Shown here piece by piece: positions 6,144 to 6,285 of a stretch of DNA of 6,285 nt. The position numbers were made by a program, and so were the translations under genes. The stretch lies in the NCBI GenBank assembly GCA_030146385.1, contig JASLBX010000176.1, positions 1-6,285 on the forward strand, read 5' to 3'. The DNA is from Jiangellaceae bacterium (GTDB lineage: Bacteria; Actinomycetota; Actinomycetes; Jiangellales; Jiangellaceae). The notes under the pieces were generated by a model. That model was not told where the DNA came from, made no database searches, and was given only the letters and a program-made list of their open reading frames with translations. Numbering within the stretch: the first letter of the stretch is position 1; each line of letters begins with the position of its first letter.

Positions 6144-6170
6144 CCAGGCTTGCAGGCGTCGCAAAGCTGG
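6144..6170 (+). terminator. Imperfect inverted repeat after qcrB
   Basis: CCAG (6144-6147) pairs with CTGG (6167-6170) and TTGC (6150-6153) with GCAA (6161-6164), separated by a 2x2 mismatch, with a 7-nt loop. There is no T-run. It is a weak candidate for the end of the ctaE-qcrCAB transcript. No better hairpin was found between 6116 and 6265. Confidence 0.2.
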
Positions 6171-6252
6171 GGGAACCCTCGTAGTGGTCCGGGCGGAATG
6201 CCGGGATAGCGTGTCGACGTTAGCCAACACGAGCCTGCACGGGCTGGAATAC

Positions 6253-6260
6253 GAGGGGGG
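6253..6260 (+). promoter_or_regulatory. Ribosome-binding site for the gene at the right edge
   Basis: The purine run GAGGGGGG lies 5 nt before GTG 6266. This is the best Shine-Dalgarno-like sequence in the right flank and the main reason to call a gene start there. A TANNNT match, TAGCGT at 6207-6212, could be its -10 element, but no -35 is evident. Confidence 0.4.
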
Positions 6261-6265
6261 TCAGG

Positions 6266-6285
6266 GTGTCGCGACGAGGTTGGGC
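6266..6285 (+). CDS. Start of a forward gene cut by the window end (possibly an EamA/DMT-family transporter)
   Basis: Only six complete codons are visible, reading (V/M)SRRGW from GTG 6266, after the strong purine-rich ribosome-binding site at 6253-6260. Many actinobacterial EamA/DMT-family membrane transporters start with a similar 'MSRRGW' followed by a hydrophobic helix, so that family is a guess. The visible sequence is too short to prove either the gene or the family. About 150 bp separates it from qcrB, so it could have its own promoter. Confidence 0.35.

Noticed and set aside
1..6285. Mobile elements, tRNA/rRNA genes, CRISPR arrays, or a new defence-type system
   Set aside because: No transposase or integrase motifs, terminal repeats, tRNA-like cloverleaf or repeat-spacer pattern was seen. 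The gene content and order are those of a conserved actinobacterial housekeeping locus.

Overview
The window comes from a high-G+C Gram-positive bacterium, almost certainly an actinobacterium. The reasons are the G/C-rich third codon positions, frequent GTG starts, and above all the gene order trpD (reverse) | ctaE-qcrC-qcrA-qcrB (forward). That is the conserved layout around the cytochrome bcc genes in Mycobacterium and Streptomyces. The proteins also have actinobacterial traits: a fused diheme QcrC, a three-helix Rieske protein with a twin-arginine motif, a PDWY variant in QcrB and a short five-helix CtaE. I cannot assign a genus from sequence alone.

Left part (1-1820). A small forward ORF (1-222) encodes a protein of at most 73 residues that resembles the SH3/Tudor-like C-terminal tail of PcrA/UvrD helicases. 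It converges on trpD (328-1380, reverse), and a 7-bp hairpin lies between them. Just upstream of trpD, sharing 4 bp with it (GTGA), is a stand-alone receiver-like gene (1377-1805, reverse). Its switch residues are partly lost and it has no output domain.

Centre and right part (1806-6115). A divergent intergenic region of about 140 bp separates the receiver-like gene from the respiratory operon. ctaE (cytochrome c oxidase subunit III) comes first, followed by qcrC (diheme cytochrome c), qcrA (Rieske iron-sulfur protein) and qcrB (cytochrome b). Stop codons and possible start codons overlap as ATGA at all three junctions. For qcrC and qcrA a better ribosome-binding site points to a start 15-24 nt further in. 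The products belong to the bcc-aa3 supercomplex: QcrB oxidises menaquinol, electrons pass through the QcrA iron-sulfur cluster to the two QcrC hemes, and then go directly to the aa3 oxidase that contains CtaE. The other oxidase genes (ctaC, ctaD, ctaF) are not in this window.

Right edge (6116-6285). About 150 bp of non-coding sequence contains an 8-bp direct repeat with 19-bp spacing and a weak inverted repeat. It is followed by a strong ribosome-binding site and the first six complete codons of another forward gene, cut by the window end.

This is mainly a conserved core-metabolism region. I see no mobile element, CRISPR array, RNA gene or clearly new system. The least explained items are the degenerate receiver gene coupled to trpD and the small helicase-tail-like protein.
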